Assembly: GCA_038380435.1 (NCBI GenBank)
Contig: JAWZYU010000013.1
Span: 68,032,446-68,096,445, forward strand
From: Ryuthela nishihirai
Taxonomy: Eukaryota > Arthropoda > Arachnida > Araneae > Heptathelidae
Reading direction: 5' to 3'
Length of the DNA stretch: 64,000 nt
Position numbers and translations under genes: made by a program. This document shows, piece after piece, positions 47,978-59,447 of this stretch; position 1 is the first letter of the stretch, and every line of letters begins with the position of its first letter. Under the pieces are notes generated by a model that ran no database searches, had not been told where the DNA came from, and saw only the letters and a program-made list of their open reading frames with translations.

Positions 47978-48050
47978 TATATAATATATATTATATAGTA
48001 AGTTGCGTATATATATATATAATATATAAATATATTATATAGTACATTTG
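47978..48050. repeat. AT-rich palindromic/TA-repeat tract
   Basis: GTACTATATAATATATATTATATAG-type blocks are mirrored by a TATATTATATAGTAC block at 48035-48049, with TA runs between them. It could be a collapsed microsatellite or a foldback relic. It lies ~110 bp downstream (in gene direction) of the GPCR exon. Confidence 0.7.
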
Positions 48051-48156
48051 TGGTGAAGTATGCAATTTCGTTTTTCAGTGTTTTGGGTATAAATTCTTGG
48101 TGAAAATAAATTTCAGATTCGTTTTAAAAGAAAATATTTCTCTCTATATAACTTAC

Positions 48157-48247
48157 GTTATATATGGCGTAGATGAAAGGGTTGTAGCAGGAATTACTCA
48201 TAGCCAGCCAATGGCAGCAGAACCAGATGACGTTAATATATTTATAA
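48157..48247 (-). CDS. Internal exon of a rhodopsin-family neuropeptide receptor (TM7)
   Basis: On the minus strand a pyrimidine-rich tract ending TTTTCTGTAG (from 48248 up) is followed by 91 bp and then a GTAAGT donor (48151-48156). The exon completes one split codon and encodes 30 residues: YKYINVIWFCCHW, then LAMSNSCYNPFIYAIYN. NPFIY is the class A GPCR TM7 NPxxY motif, and HWLAMSNSCYNP is the form found in peptide receptors of the NPY/NPFF/SIFamide/RYamide group. I cannot choose the subtype from one exon. The next exon should begin in phase 0 and carry helix 8. I did not find other exons, so the introns are long. In the cell the product would be a plasma-membrane Gq/Gi-type peptide receptor. 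Confidence 0.85.
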
Positions 48248-48614
48248 CTACAGAAAAGGAAAAGAAAAAGTAAGTTCTAAACAACTGAGAAATACATTCG
48301 GTCGAAAACGTTTCAAGAGTTACAATTAAAGTTTGTTTTGTAACCAGAATCATTTAAGAATTAAAACATTTGATACACAAATAAATCAACACTCAGTGTT
48401 GTCAACATCTTAAGAAGACATTACTAATTATATCACCATGAAGTCGTATATCTCTTTTGAAAAGATAATTGATAGAATAACGATGACTCTCTATAGTAAC
48501 CATGAGTTATTATATGGCTGAGTGTTGGTTGACCAAAATGCAGAATTGCGGAAAGCATCGCTGCATTTTGTCGCTTTCTCTTTTCGATTTGATTACACTG
48601 TACACATTGAAAAC

Positions 48615-50681
48615 GTTTCAAAAATAAAAACAACCGTTTTTTAATAATTTCGAGGCGCTAAACACGATTATGACATTAACAATTGGTGATTGGATTTTGT
48701 TTTGAAAATACAGGAGGCTGCGTCCATATACAGTGTATACTGATTTGAATTTTTCGTTCTCTATACGAAGCATCGAGGTGACACAATACCAGAGAGCTAT
48801 TGCATCATTCGAGGCAACGCAATACCAGGGAGCTATTGCATCATTAGGGAGTTACCCATCCTCAGTTATTATCCATTCATGATTGTGTGAGGGTTCTGTA
48901 TATGAGCGATAGGCCTCGTTCTTATGTGGATAATCCAGATCATTTTTGTTACATTTGTGGTAAAGTTACTTTTGCGTCACAAAAGCGAGAAATAACGCCT
49001 GTCATCAAAAAGGTCTACCACACGTCCTTCGGATGTACTATTGGAGATCAATAGATAAGCTGAGATGCACGAATAATGTGTAATAGTTGTATAACACGTC
49101 TTCGCAGCTGGCTAAATGGCGAGAGGCGGTCGATGCCATTTGCCATTCTTATGACATGCGGGAACCATCCAACTACCTGAGCGACTGTTACCTTTATATG
49201 ACACCTCCGATGGAAAGTGGTCCAACCAAAAAGAAAAAAAAAAGACAATAAACTACTCCAATATACCGTCTTCCATCCGCCTAGTGCCACATGGGGAAAA
49301 ACTGCCATTCCCAGAGCCATCAGAACATTATGATGTGGAGTTAGAGGAGTAAGAGGAAGAGAAGGAAGAAACAGAAATTCAGGAAATAGCATCTGTAGAT
49401 CCCGACTTCATACCCACAACATCGGATCCACTTCAAGATCACGCAGAACTAGTTAAATTATCTTGTTACAGATTTGAAGTTGTCAAAGAGCAAGGCGGGA
49501 CTACTATGATCCAACTGCAACAGTGCAATCTCTGATAAAATGTGAAAGTCAGTGCATATCGTAGCCATCAAAAAGATCTGTTATTGTTCTTTACCGTGAT
49601 AGGTAACCTAGTTGCTTGCAAAGATTGGTTATTATATGAAAATTATTTATAGATTCCTCGAAATTAAATACGGAAGCCGTTCTTCCACACAATGCGAACG
49701 TGTTAGCTTCTATTTCAGTAGGTCATGGTGCTAATATGAAACAATTACTTCAATATATAAATTATGAGAAATACAAGTGGCATATTTCGGCGGACTTAAA
49801 AGTCATTGCTCTCTTGCTTTGGACTACAGCTCGGATGTAAAAAGTTCTGTTGCATCTTTTGCGAATGGAATAGCATAGATAAAGCATCTCATTATGTGGA
49901 GAGGATTTGCCCTTCTCAGCAAACACTGGAGGCAAGGAAGAAGAATGTGCTGGTATATCATCAGCTGGTACAATCACGAAGATTTTGTTACCACCTTTAC
50001 ACGTAATATTGGGCCTAATGAAGAACTTTGTCAAGGCTATGTATCAGACGCAAATTACCATTCTGTACCTTCGACAGAAATTTTCAAGACATAGTGATGC
50101 AAAGTTAAAAGAGGGTGTTTTTACCGGTCCAGATATTCGCTCACTGCTACATGATGAGGTATTTGATCGTATCATTACTGGTGAGGAACGGAGAGCATGG
50201 CATGCCTTCTGACAGGTGGCGACGAGCTTCATAGGGAAAAGAAGCAGAACATTACCAGGATCTTATGGAAGAACTTTTCTCATATCACAAACTGGGATGT
50301 AGTATGTCTTTGAAGGTACAATTCTTAAATCTTATTTGGATTTCTTTCGGAAAACTGTAGAGCTGTGAGCGATGGGCATGGGGAATTTCAGTAGGAAATT
50401 TCTACAATGAAAAAGAGATATTGAGGAAGATGGAACCAATCAATATTATTAGCAGATTATTGCTGGAATGTGATGCGAGATTCTCAATAATTGGTATGTA
50501 AGCGGCAAACGAAGAGGCGGCGGTTCCTGTAGACAGATACGCAGCCTTCAGCGACTGACGTAATACAGGTAAGTATCTGTATCTCGAAAGCCTTAGCCAG
50601 TCAAATAATTTTGTTGTCATTTTCATGTTCAGCACCTCGAAGAAGCATCATAAGAAACGGCTGTTTGCACCTCCGAAAAAC
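48615..50681 (+). mobile_element. Inverted-repeat-flanked unit carrying a cysteine-rich gene, copy 2
   Basis: The left arm (48615 to about 48712) and the right arm (about 50573-50681) pair imperfectly. TTTCGAGGCGCTAAACACGA on the left corresponds to the complement of TCATGTTCAGCACCTCGAA on the right. AAACAACCG/CGGCTGTTT extends it outward and GATTGGATTTT/GCCTTAGCCAGTC inward. This mirrors copy 1. A 36-bp tandem duplication containing TTGCATCATT lies upstream of the gene (48774-48809, 48810-48845). The unit sits ~370 bp upstream of the GPCR exon in that gene's direction. Confidence 0.7.
48902..50560 (+). pseudogene. Cysteine-rich zinc-binding-like protein of unknown function, copy 2 (decayed)
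   Basis: The start at 48902 opens a frame with FCYICGKVTFASQKREITP and FGCTIGDQ, matching copy 1 residue for residue in the cysteine spacing. Stops follow at about 49052 and 49064. The next blocks MCNSCITRLRSWLNGERRSM and, in other frames, the KKKW-like region correspond to copy 1. The C-terminal half keeps VMKNFVKAM-like and KLKEGVFTGPDIRSLLHDEV (about 50103-50165), then SYHKLGCSMSLK-like and DYCWN-like pieces to about 50500. Lesions are more numerous than in copy 1. The two copies differ widely at DNA level, so they are separate insertions rather than a recent duplication. Confidence 0.7.
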
Positions 50682-53600
50682 ATCAAAGGACAAATCTGTT
50701 GTTCATTGTTATTGATTATCCCTACATCTCGAAAGATGCAGGGATTTGGAGGACCAACGAAAACGCGGGCGAAGAGTCCCGAAGTCACTCATGTAATTTA
50801 TTAGTCATAGCGTAAATTGTATTTAAATATATATATATTTATAATAGACAAGCGAATTTTTATAATGGGTAATAAATATAATTATAATAAACTAAATTTT
50901 TCATGATTTAAAAACAGGTTTCGAAAGGGGGAAAGGGAATTTCGTTTCGCCTGTTACCGTTTTTGTTGTTGCGCCGACCCAGCAGATGAATGGGACCTTG
51001 AATGGTCTAGAGCAGATTTCTGTAACCTTTTTTGGCAGAAAAGTTCCAAAGTATTTGTAAAACGGATTTGCAGGTATATTTATATGAAAATGCCGATCTG
51101 TGGGAAAGATGTTAAAATTTGGGTTTTACTCAGAAAATGTTGCAGTTATCGTACACTTCATTGAATTATTGGGCTGTTAGATTGCGAAAACGAATAAATC
51201 GGAGTTGAGAAAACAAGAGTTTCCAAAATTGGTTCGAAAAATATAACAATTCAAAATTAACAGGTAAATTGATATTTTTGGGGGCTTAGAGAGAAAAGTA
51301 TACTACGGAAAGATAAGAGTTTGAAGCGATATTTGTGAATGTATAGATTTGCTTTGGTCGGACGAGGATGAATGGGTGAAAGATAAGGATCAGTTGGGAA
51401 AGTGAAGTGGCTTGGTAAACACTTTCACTTTCCCAACTTCACTTTACCGATCTCAGACCTGTTGCCTAGTAGAGAAAACGGGTTGAACCCGGACTATGTA
51501 GCATGTGCTAGCATTTGGTATATATTTGGTGCATAGCTTTTGGACTATGTAGGCATATGCAGCAGTCTGTTGGTGTGTGGTGAGTTTTTTTGTCATATTT
51601 ATAACTAATACACAGAGAATTGCAAAAATAAATATTTTAATCTACTAATTTTGGCACCTAATGACGGCTTGTTAATAGATACCACAGAGGTCCGGCCCCA
51701 ACGACATTTATGCAATATGCACACAAATATAAATTAGAACCTGAAGTTCGAATGAAAAATAAATAAAAAAAAACATGATTAAAGTGATTTTTGTAGTACT
51801 TTTATATCCTCTCTATTTCCATTCACTACGCATTCAATGGAGAGATATGTGCCAAACTTTCTTATACACTTTCGGGGAACAAGATCAGAATGAGCACAGA
51901 ATACTGGAGTAGTCACTATGCTGAAGTGGTTAGTGCCAATTTTTCACGGCTTGTACTCGTAAGCATGCAGTTAAGGCATGGTTTAGGTCATGTTCGAGCG
52001 TCCCTTAGTCAATAGACGACCCGTAAGGTATCAATAGCTCTTATCACCTATTTCAACCATACCTCTATATAGTATGTGACGCAGATGTGAGATATGTAAT
52101 TTAACTGATACTGCATTGCATTTTACACTGAGTTCCGATAGATTTTGTGATTTGTGTAGCATAATTTCCCGATGCAAATTTTAGACCTTCGCATAAGGAG
52201 CAATTAAATATTTCCTCAAATTATTTGTTTTCTGCAATACTATTATATCCTCTACATTTCCATTCACTATGCGTTCAATGGAGAAATATGCTCAAGACTT
52301 TTTTTTTAATTTTTAATCACATTTTCCCTTTTTTCATTTAAGAAATTCTTGTTTTACTACTAATGAATGTTAGCACAGATCTCGGCTTTCAGTGTCATAA
52401 GTTATATTTTCATTTCCAAAGTGATGTTTTAATTTTTAGTTTTTATTTAAAATTTTATTCCTTTGATACGTTAAAACCTTGAACATTTTTAAGTGGTTCT
52501 AGAGAAAAATATACTAGGCAATAGGTATGGAAGAAAATGAATGTAGAAATGTGGGGTATGATGACAGAAAATATACTCAAGGACTAATATCTGTTGGTAC
52601 TGTGTGTAATATTTTTTTCATTTACCGAGAGCTTACGTTAATGATATCTTAGTGGTATTGTTTCTAAATATTTCTATTGCTTTTCTTTTTCTCATTTTTA
52701 CCAGAAACAAAGCAAACGTGAAATTTGAAGAAAAAAAAATGAAATAAAGTATACTATGCAAAATTAAGAAATTAATGTACAAAAAAACATTGCCTAATAG
52801 ATTTGCTGTAAACTTTTTCTGAACTAATTTTATCCTGATATAATGATTGAAAACTTAGCCTTTATAATAAAATAACTTTCTAAACGCCACTTCTTTGTTG
52901 TTCTTCTATTCGTTATATCCTGTTCTTTTCAAGAAAGCAACCGAATAGAATATCGGGTGTGATGTATTAGTGAATATTCTTCTACTTTTAGAAAAAAATA
53001 TTTGGGTAAAATTATATCATAAACGAAAGCAACATAGCAATGGGTAAAAAATAAATTCTTAACATGGTGGTGGTTTCTTCATATTCAGTTTACTAAAGAT
53101 ATTATTATGAAGAGTAAATATTAAATTATTTGTTATTTGCATAAATGGTAAATAATGTAATAATCTTAAATGTTCACCATTAAATGTTATTTTTGTACTT
53201 ATTGAATATAAGGTGTTACAATAATTGACGCCATTTTTCCTGATGCCCGAAGCTTTGGTTGATTAGATATTAAAAGGAGTGCTACCATATATGAGAATCT
53301 TTCAAAAAGGTTAAGTCAAACAAAAATAAAAACTGTTTCATCAAACCTTTTATTGACATAACTTTTAGAACTGAAGTTTGAAAATTTATTCACCTTTAGT
53401 CAACTTTTAAGAGTTTTCGAAAGGATCAACCAAGATATATTAAATATTCCTGCTTTATAATTCTTTAAATACTAAACACAATTTGATTAAAATGAAGATT
53501 TAGATTCCATCTAGGCATTTAAATAATCGTGACAGATATTTTAGAAATTATGGGCTTTCTAATTTAACTTTTCATTTAAAAAATACGGCACTATTTTAAC

Positions 53601-53930
53601 GGTCATTGATGCAGTTTCCTCCCCCGACCTCGTTTCCCTATAGAAAGAAAAAGAAAAAAAAAAACGTGATTTATAGCAGTAAAACCAAAAACATGCAGCC
53701 CAAATTTTTTTTTTCCTACTTAGCATTTTCATTATTTTTTTTTTTTATTTTCGAACTATAAATCTTACTTTAACGTCATATAAACATCAGAGTTAATAAA
53801 TCTTCCTTTTAAAGTTTTACTAAAGTTGAGATATTTTATACCTTTTATTAAACTTTTGCGAATTCATTACAACGATGATCTATTTTAATTTCTATTATAC
53901 ATATCGCGAAATCCCGCAAACGGCTATTTT
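50682..53930. other. Long AT-rich interval, no gene found
   Basis: It contains a small inverted repeat (51393-51407 with 51423-51437, GTTGGGAAAGTGAAG) and a direct repeat (next entry). No TIR pair or coding exon was recognised. Poly-A and poly-T runs are frequent. Confidence 0.5.
51784..52300. repeat. Direct repeat, ~75 bp, ~450 bp apart
   Basis: The stretch with TATCCTCTCTATTTCCATTC and GCATTCAATGGAGAGATATG at 51784-51860 recurs as TATCCTCTACATTTCCATTC and GCGTTCAATGGAGAAATATG at 52232-52300. It may be two units of a larger ~450-bp repeat. Confidence 0.75.
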
Positions 53931-54477
53931 TATTATGTCTGACAAAAATCAGCCCTCACTATTCTACGCAACACGTGAGGAGAAATGGCGGAACTCCAGA
54001 TGAGACACATTCTGAATAATTTCCCTCGTTTCTTCACACAATGATTTTCCTGACATATTTCCAGTGGTTTCAAAATTAATGAAAAGTGTTTCGCGACGTC
54101 TGGGGTATGCAACTGATGCATAATATTGCTCAAAAATCACAATTTCATAAAAAGCATTTTTAAGGAATTCCGTGTTGGAGGAACGTATTGAATACATTGG
54201 CGGTTCTTTTAATGCATAATGAATAAATCGTGGAATTCAAAGCTTCAACTGGACCATTAAAATTGTCAAAGAATCTCAAAAGCAGAATATTTCTGCAAAT
54301 ACAATAGTTTATTCTTATTTATTTGGTTATTTCATATTTGATAGATGTATATAGAGTTTAAAGTGGAAATTATAAAACCCAAACACTACATCAGGTTATT
54401 AGAGAAATAACTACCACAAATCATATCTCCTATTCACGTCACAAAATTCAAAGTGTTTAAATTTTTAAGAATATGAA

Positions 54478-54511
54478 ATGAGAAGTGATATTTAATAATA
54501 TCACTTCTCAT
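54478..54511. repeat. Perfect palindrome with 15-bp arms
   Basis: ATGAGAAGTGATATT (54478-54492) is exactly reverse-complemented at 54497-54511 around TAAT. Confidence 0.85.
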
Positions 54512-55033
54512 CAAATAATTCAGGTCATTAAACTTTTAACTGACAACATTTCATATAAATGTGTTTATTATAGCAGTATAGTTTTTGTCATTAGTTTTAT
54601 GTGGTTCTAGTTTCCGGGGAGTCCGAGAATTTAGTTTTGGGGGACCGAGAATTCAGTTTCATGGAGGCTCTGAGAATTTAGCTTGGGGGTCATTGTGGGG
54701 GGGCATCTGAGAATAAGATTTGAATAGGGTTATCCCCAATTCATAATAATAATAATAATTTATTGCAAAAATACAAATGCAAAACGTACATAGAAAACAA
54801 TACACAAAGACAATAAAATAAAAAAATTACAATAACTCAAAGAAATATAATTGTGGTCTCTACAATCGAGAACCAAGGAGCCACTGTACGCTAGGTTCTG
54901 CCGAACATTACCAATGGAGATTTTGTCGGCAGCACATTGTAAAATAAGCAACATAATAAAGAAAAATTCGGTTTATGTACAATAAATATTCTGCATTACT
55001 AAAATATTCGACTGAACATGAAATCAAGAAACG

Positions 55034-55215
55034 TTAAAATGATATTCTATATGGAATGAGATTTTTTTTTTAATTGTTCTTATTAATCTATTTTTTGTGT
55101 CGGACATGAAATATGGGGCTAAAATAAAATTATGCAAAGACAACTGTTTGGGATTTCATAGCAGGTACACAGTTTTTACATTTCGTATAAGACGACAATA
55201 TTTTCGGGGGGGGGG
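55034..55215. repeat. Dispersed repeat, first copy of a direct pair
   Basis: The stretch from GATATTCTATATGGAATGAGA through AAATATGGGGCTAAAATAAA to the G run at 55205 is repeated in the same orientation at 58077-58240, with scattered differences. The family is unidentified. Confidence 0.75.
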
Positions 55216-55317
55216 GATGCGTCCTTGTCTCCTAAGTATCCCAATCTCTCTCTGACTATCTAGCTATATAGAATGTTATAAGTTTAGCAATAGCACTTAT
55301 TTCATCTGCTTAAAAAA

Positions 55318-55520
55318 TTTGCATTTTGCAGTATTTTGGCACACGATGGACTAAAAGACTAGGTCACAAGGGCTCATCGAAGATTAGAGAAGGGGATCCA
55401 CTAGGAAGTTTTTACGACACATTGAAGTCTCCCGTCAGGTCTGTACAACTTGTTCTTAAGAAAAACATGGTTCTCCTGCACACGGGACCACGGTTTAACA
55501 TCTTATCCGACGGATGGTGG
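55318..55520 (-). mobile_element. Old, diverged SINE-A copy
   Basis: GGCACACGATGGACTAAA, then AGAAGGGGATCCACTAGGAA-like, then CACACGGGACCACGGTTTAA and CCGACGGATGG follow the SINE-A order, with many substitutions and gaps. The tRNA head is absent. The frame 55326-55703 runs through it and is not a gene. Confidence 0.65.
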
Positions 55521-55679
55521 AACAAAGCCCTCGGTGACCCTTTTCACTCCGAAGACAGAAGGGGAGTTAGGAGAAAGGCGATAGGGAACAGCCAAGATTT
55601 ACTGTCCCATCTAGGCAGATCAATCGTCACAAGTATTGTGTTTCAATCTGAAATAAAGCCTACACAAATACAATATATA

Positions 55680-56231
55680 CACTGTCTGACCAAATTATTA
55701 TGAACATTCATATTATGAATTAACCTAACACTTCCTGCTATATATCATGGTGGAGTATCCAAATTTCAAAGTTTTCAATTCTCTGCACATAGTTCTCGTT
55801 GAAATGGGTTTTAAAGTATTTCTAGCAGTTATCTGTCTCAGCTGATGAGCTGTAGCAGCTCTGTTTTGCCGTATAATATGGGCTAAACAAACGTCTGTCC
55901 CTGTCTGTCAGAGCCTTTTTTCTTTTAGCATTTGTCATGATTGGAAGACGTTTTTTTGAAACCGTTGCCATTCTCCATACACTTGGGATATTCTGTCCCA
56001 TGATTTTCAGCTGAATTTCACCGTGCTCCTACGATGACCCCCTTTCGTCAATCAGATCAGCCTTTGCACCCATATCGCACTTGACTTCGCTTTCTACCAT
56101 GCCTTTACGGCTTTTATAGAACTTAGTAGCGGCGAAGAACGCTTATGCCAATAAGACATTTTGCATACTTTGGCATATTTCATGGTACTTTGCGCAAGAT
56201 GCGGTGTTCACAATAATTTGGCCAAGCAGTG
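55680..56231 (-). mobile_element. Tc1 deletion derivative G with TIRs and TA flanks
   Basis: CACTGTCTGACCAAATTATT (55680-55699) pairs with the complement of AATAATTTGGCCAAGCAGTG (56212-56231). TA flanks both ends. Only 552 bp remain. On the minus strand fragments such as TDRDRR and IRQNRAATAHQLRQIT (near 55900-55820) are the second HTH of a Tc1 transposase, and the DDE domain is missing. Confidence 0.8.
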
Positions 56232-56984
56232 TATAGTCAAATAATATAGAATTTACAAATCATAACTCAGCAGCGCTCGTGTAAGGCTGCGCTTCGCAAA
56301 CTGTGTCTCGAGCACATAAAACAATAAACATACAACGGGTAATTAACATTAACGTTGCAAATGAAATGGTTTTCATGACCCGCAGACAAAGCATATATAA
56401 CATATTTATCCTCTTTATTGCAAGGTATGAATGATACAATACAAAATACTAATATTAACAATAATTTCTGCCACGTAAAAAGGCTCCAAAAATCCTTTAT
56501 AGTAGATAAAGTCTGAATTGTTTTCAACTTTATCGAGTTAATTTCATAATGCTGTTATATGTTTAAAAGATTTTTTTTCTGTTTGTTTAAGAACATCTCA
56601 AAAGAGGGACAGCTAGATTCCTCAAATAGAGTATACAGCTTTGGACCCCTAAATCTTCTTTCCTCCCCTCCAGAGAAAACTGGGTAAAACCTGTCCCCAA
56701 ACGGCATGAGCTAGGATCATCAAATCCGTTATTCAGCTTTCTTTAACCATTACTTGGAGAAACATAAGAGATTGTCCAGCTCCACGATTCATTCTTCATC
56801 CCTAATGAAATCCCCCTTCCCTCTGAAATAAAGTGGGAGGGATTTCTGTTACACGGTAAGAGCAAGGATTTTCTCCCTCCAATTTCACTTCCCATAAAAC
56901 AAGTCCTTTAAAAATGTTTTATATAACGGTAGGTGTAAGTTAACGGTACTCAATGTAAGGTGAGTAAAGAGTATATTAAAGTCA

Positions 56985-57370
56985 AATGGAGGTCACATAG
57001 AGGTCAAACCTTCATCTATCAGTGCTGGAAATATGACAATTGATGTCTGGGATTGTTTGGGGTTGTAGATCTCAGAAATGTTACGAAATTTCGGATCCTG
57101 GGCAGGAGGGGGGGGGGCTTTTAGGTCAAAGGTAAAATATTGATCTACCAGTGTTCGAATGCTGCAAATTGGTACCTGGGGGTATATTGAGACGTAAATG
57201 TCAGAAATTATGCCAAATTTTCGATGCGATGAATCCTTCGAGGTCATAGGTGAAATTACGATATACTAGTGCTGGATAGCTAAAAATTGGTGAATAAGGC
57301 ATTTCAGGCAGTAGAACTCAGAAGTAAGAGGAATGTTTAGATCTGGCATTGCGTTCAAGGTCAAATAGGG
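56985..57370 (+). repeat. Degenerate ~120-bp tandem repeat, locus 2
   Basis: GAGGTCAAACC, TAGGTCAAAGG, GAGGTCATAGG and AAGGTCAAATAGG start units at about 57000, 57121, 57240 and 57358 (spacing 121, 119, 118). Each has a TCTACCAGTGYTSGAA block and a CAGAAATGTTACGAAATTTC block. Same family as 6540-7000 in the opposite orientation. Confidence 0.75.
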
Positions 57371-58076
57371 GCGGAGCGACAGGCTAGAATTCAAGAGGTG
57401 TCCAATGAACCGCTTGATTTCTAGTATTATTAAAACTTTAAACATCAGTACTTTAAGTCATAATGCCACTGATGGTCTCAAAGGTCGCCCCTGTCCTCCG
57501 CAAAGGATATGAAGAGGAGTCAGCGAGCATTATTGAGCAATTCCAATAAGTTCATTTTTAAGAGTTGTTCGCTCCCCTTATAAAAACAAATGTTTCTGCA
57601 TCCCCAATGCTTACTTATTTCACCCCTATCAGGGTAAATACGTAAGAAATTGTCAAGGGTAAAGTTTATATCCGAAAGGAAGCTTCTGAAAAGGGGAGTA
57701 TAAACAGTTATCTTAAATTAAGACCTCCAATTTTTGTTCCCACCCCCCAAAAAAAAGCTGGAGTAAAAATTACAGTCCATGCAAAAAAAGAGGTCCACAT
57801 TATTGAGCCTTATTGAAATGATAGCTGGTGTCTTAAGAAGTACGTACCTAGGACTTAATTTCGTGGGGAGAAGGATTGGAGAATTTTGTTTGGAGTGTTC
57901 TGAGAAATCGTTTTTGGGGACTGTCAGAGAATTTGGAGGAGGGGGAATTGACCACTGACTGGTGTCTGGCTCACAGGGGATCACGCTAATTTTAACTATG
58001 ATGCATAAATGGCAGAGAAGACTCGAGTAGGTTTTCCCGGTTACTGGAAATATTCCACTGGATAAGAAAGGTTAAA

Positions 58077-58240
58077 TTGATATTCTATATGAAATGAAAT
58101 TATATAGTCCTTTTAAATATATTTTTAGTGTCGGATATAAAATATGGGGCTAAAATAAAATTATACAAAGACAAATGTTTTGGATTTCAAAGTAGGTAGA
58201 TAAGTTTGAGATTTTGTATCAGACTACAAGTTTTTCAGGG
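58077..58240. repeat. Dispersed repeat, second copy of a direct pair
   Basis: It matches 55034-55215, including GATATTCTATATGAAATGA, AAATATGGGGCTAAAATAAA and the G-rich end TTTTTCAGGGGGAAGGG. The copies lie ~3 kb apart. Confidence 0.75.
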
Positions 58241-58437
58241 GGAAGGGAGCGGACCCCTTCCCAGGGGCTTCCCTCTGGGTACATTACTATGTCTTAGGAA
58301 TTGTCATCTAGTATATATTTTTGAGAGTTTAAAACCCGATCAATTCCGGATAACTCTAAAAGTAGTTCATAAAACTGAAACAGAAGTTAATATACGGTAC
58401 TGCATAACGATAACTAAAGTCAAGCCAGTTTGATGTA

Positions 58438-58670
58438 CGGTCGCTCAAAAAAGTATCCGAACACTATGGTTGATACAGAATCCAGAAAAAATAGCTGGCA
58501 ACGATTTTTAAAGAAATTAGTGATCTGGCCACCTTCGTGTCACGTGACACGAAGGTGGCCAGATCACTAATTTCTTTCCAGAATCACTAATTTCTTTAAA
58601 AATCGTTGCCAGCTATTTTTTCTGGATTCTGTATCAACCATAATGTTCGGATACTTTTTTGAGCGGACTG
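58438..58670. mobile_element. Tc1-type palindromic MITE (~233 bp)
   Basis: The unit is one near-perfect palindrome centred on GTCACGTGAC at 58539-58548. Its outer ends are CGGTCGCTCAAAAAAGTATC and, in complement, CAGTCCGCTCAAAAAAGTATC, with TA on both sides. The right arm carries an extra 21 bp that repeats CAGAATCACTAATTTCTTT. Both arms are almost identical, so it is either young or kept by gene conversion. No coding. Confidence 0.9.
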
Positions 58671-58864
58671 TACTATGAAAATGTTAATTTATTTTTTACC
58701 TGAAAATTTTGTTGCAAGAAACTGATTAAAAATCGGAGCACCAAGAAGGAGAAAAGAAAAGCTCTCGTTTTAGTTGAAAACTTCTGATCATAGTATCTAA
58801 ATTTTAATATATCACGAGTTCAAGAAATATTATTGCTGCATAAAATCGAATTTAATGATGAGTG

Positions 58865-58925
58865 AGACTGGAACCCACGTCTCCTGAATATATGACAGGT
58901 GTTCTAACCAATAAACTATCATCGT
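58865..58925 (-). tRNA. tRNA-like sequence (pseudo-tRNA)
   Basis: The minus strand has TTATTGGTTAGAACACC (A-box-like) and GTGGGTTCCAGTCTC (B-box-like) about 30 bp apart, and GATGA/TCATC acceptor bases pair partly. The anticodon loop is irregular. Most likely a tRNA-derived repeat. Confidence 0.45.
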
Positions 58926-59368
58926 CTAGCTCATTTTACACTAAAACGTATTTCCTAAATCGTTTGTTTGCGGGCAGTTCTGTGCCTTTACGCTGATATC
59001 AGATGTTATTTACTTGACTATCCCGCATCCCCCAGAATGTGGGGAGGGTCATTTGGATTAAGATCATTCAATTATTTCGGTTTCAAAATCAGTCAATTAC
59101 AATATGATTGTGCCTTAAAGTAAAAAACTGTCTATAAAATGTAATTCATAATAATAACGTTAATTTTTTTCGACAATTCAAACAAATATCAATCTCAAAA
59201 TTTCCATATTCAAAAATTAATTATGATTTAAAAAAAACGTTATGGAGGTGCAAAGCTTCCATACATCATTTATAAATGGATTGTGAAAACTGAAAATGAT
59301 CAAGAACCCCTACAATATATAATTCGAAATGCTTCATACTGAATTGGAATTAATTTATACTCTATATA
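58926..59368. other. AT-rich interval
   Basis: No gene or element recognised. Confidence 0.5.
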
Positions 59369-59447
59369 CACAGGCGTATCAGAATACTATAACCACCTAC
59401 CATAGTATATGTATGGTAGGTGGTCATTTTATTCTGATACGACTGTG
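59369..59447. mobile_element. Mini foldback MITE (~79 bp)
   Basis: CACAGGCGTATCAGAATA at the left and TATTCTGATACGACTGTG at the right are inverted, with an inner ACCACCTACCAT/ATGGTAGGTGGT stem and flanking TATA on both sides. Tc1/mariner-like by its TA flanks. Confidence 0.8.

Noticed and set aside
53933..54197. Minus-strand frames with a protein-like composition (EQYYASVAYPRRRETLF)
   Set aside because: I considered an exon, but could not see convincing acceptor and donor sites or a matching family. A second overlapping frame is equally long.
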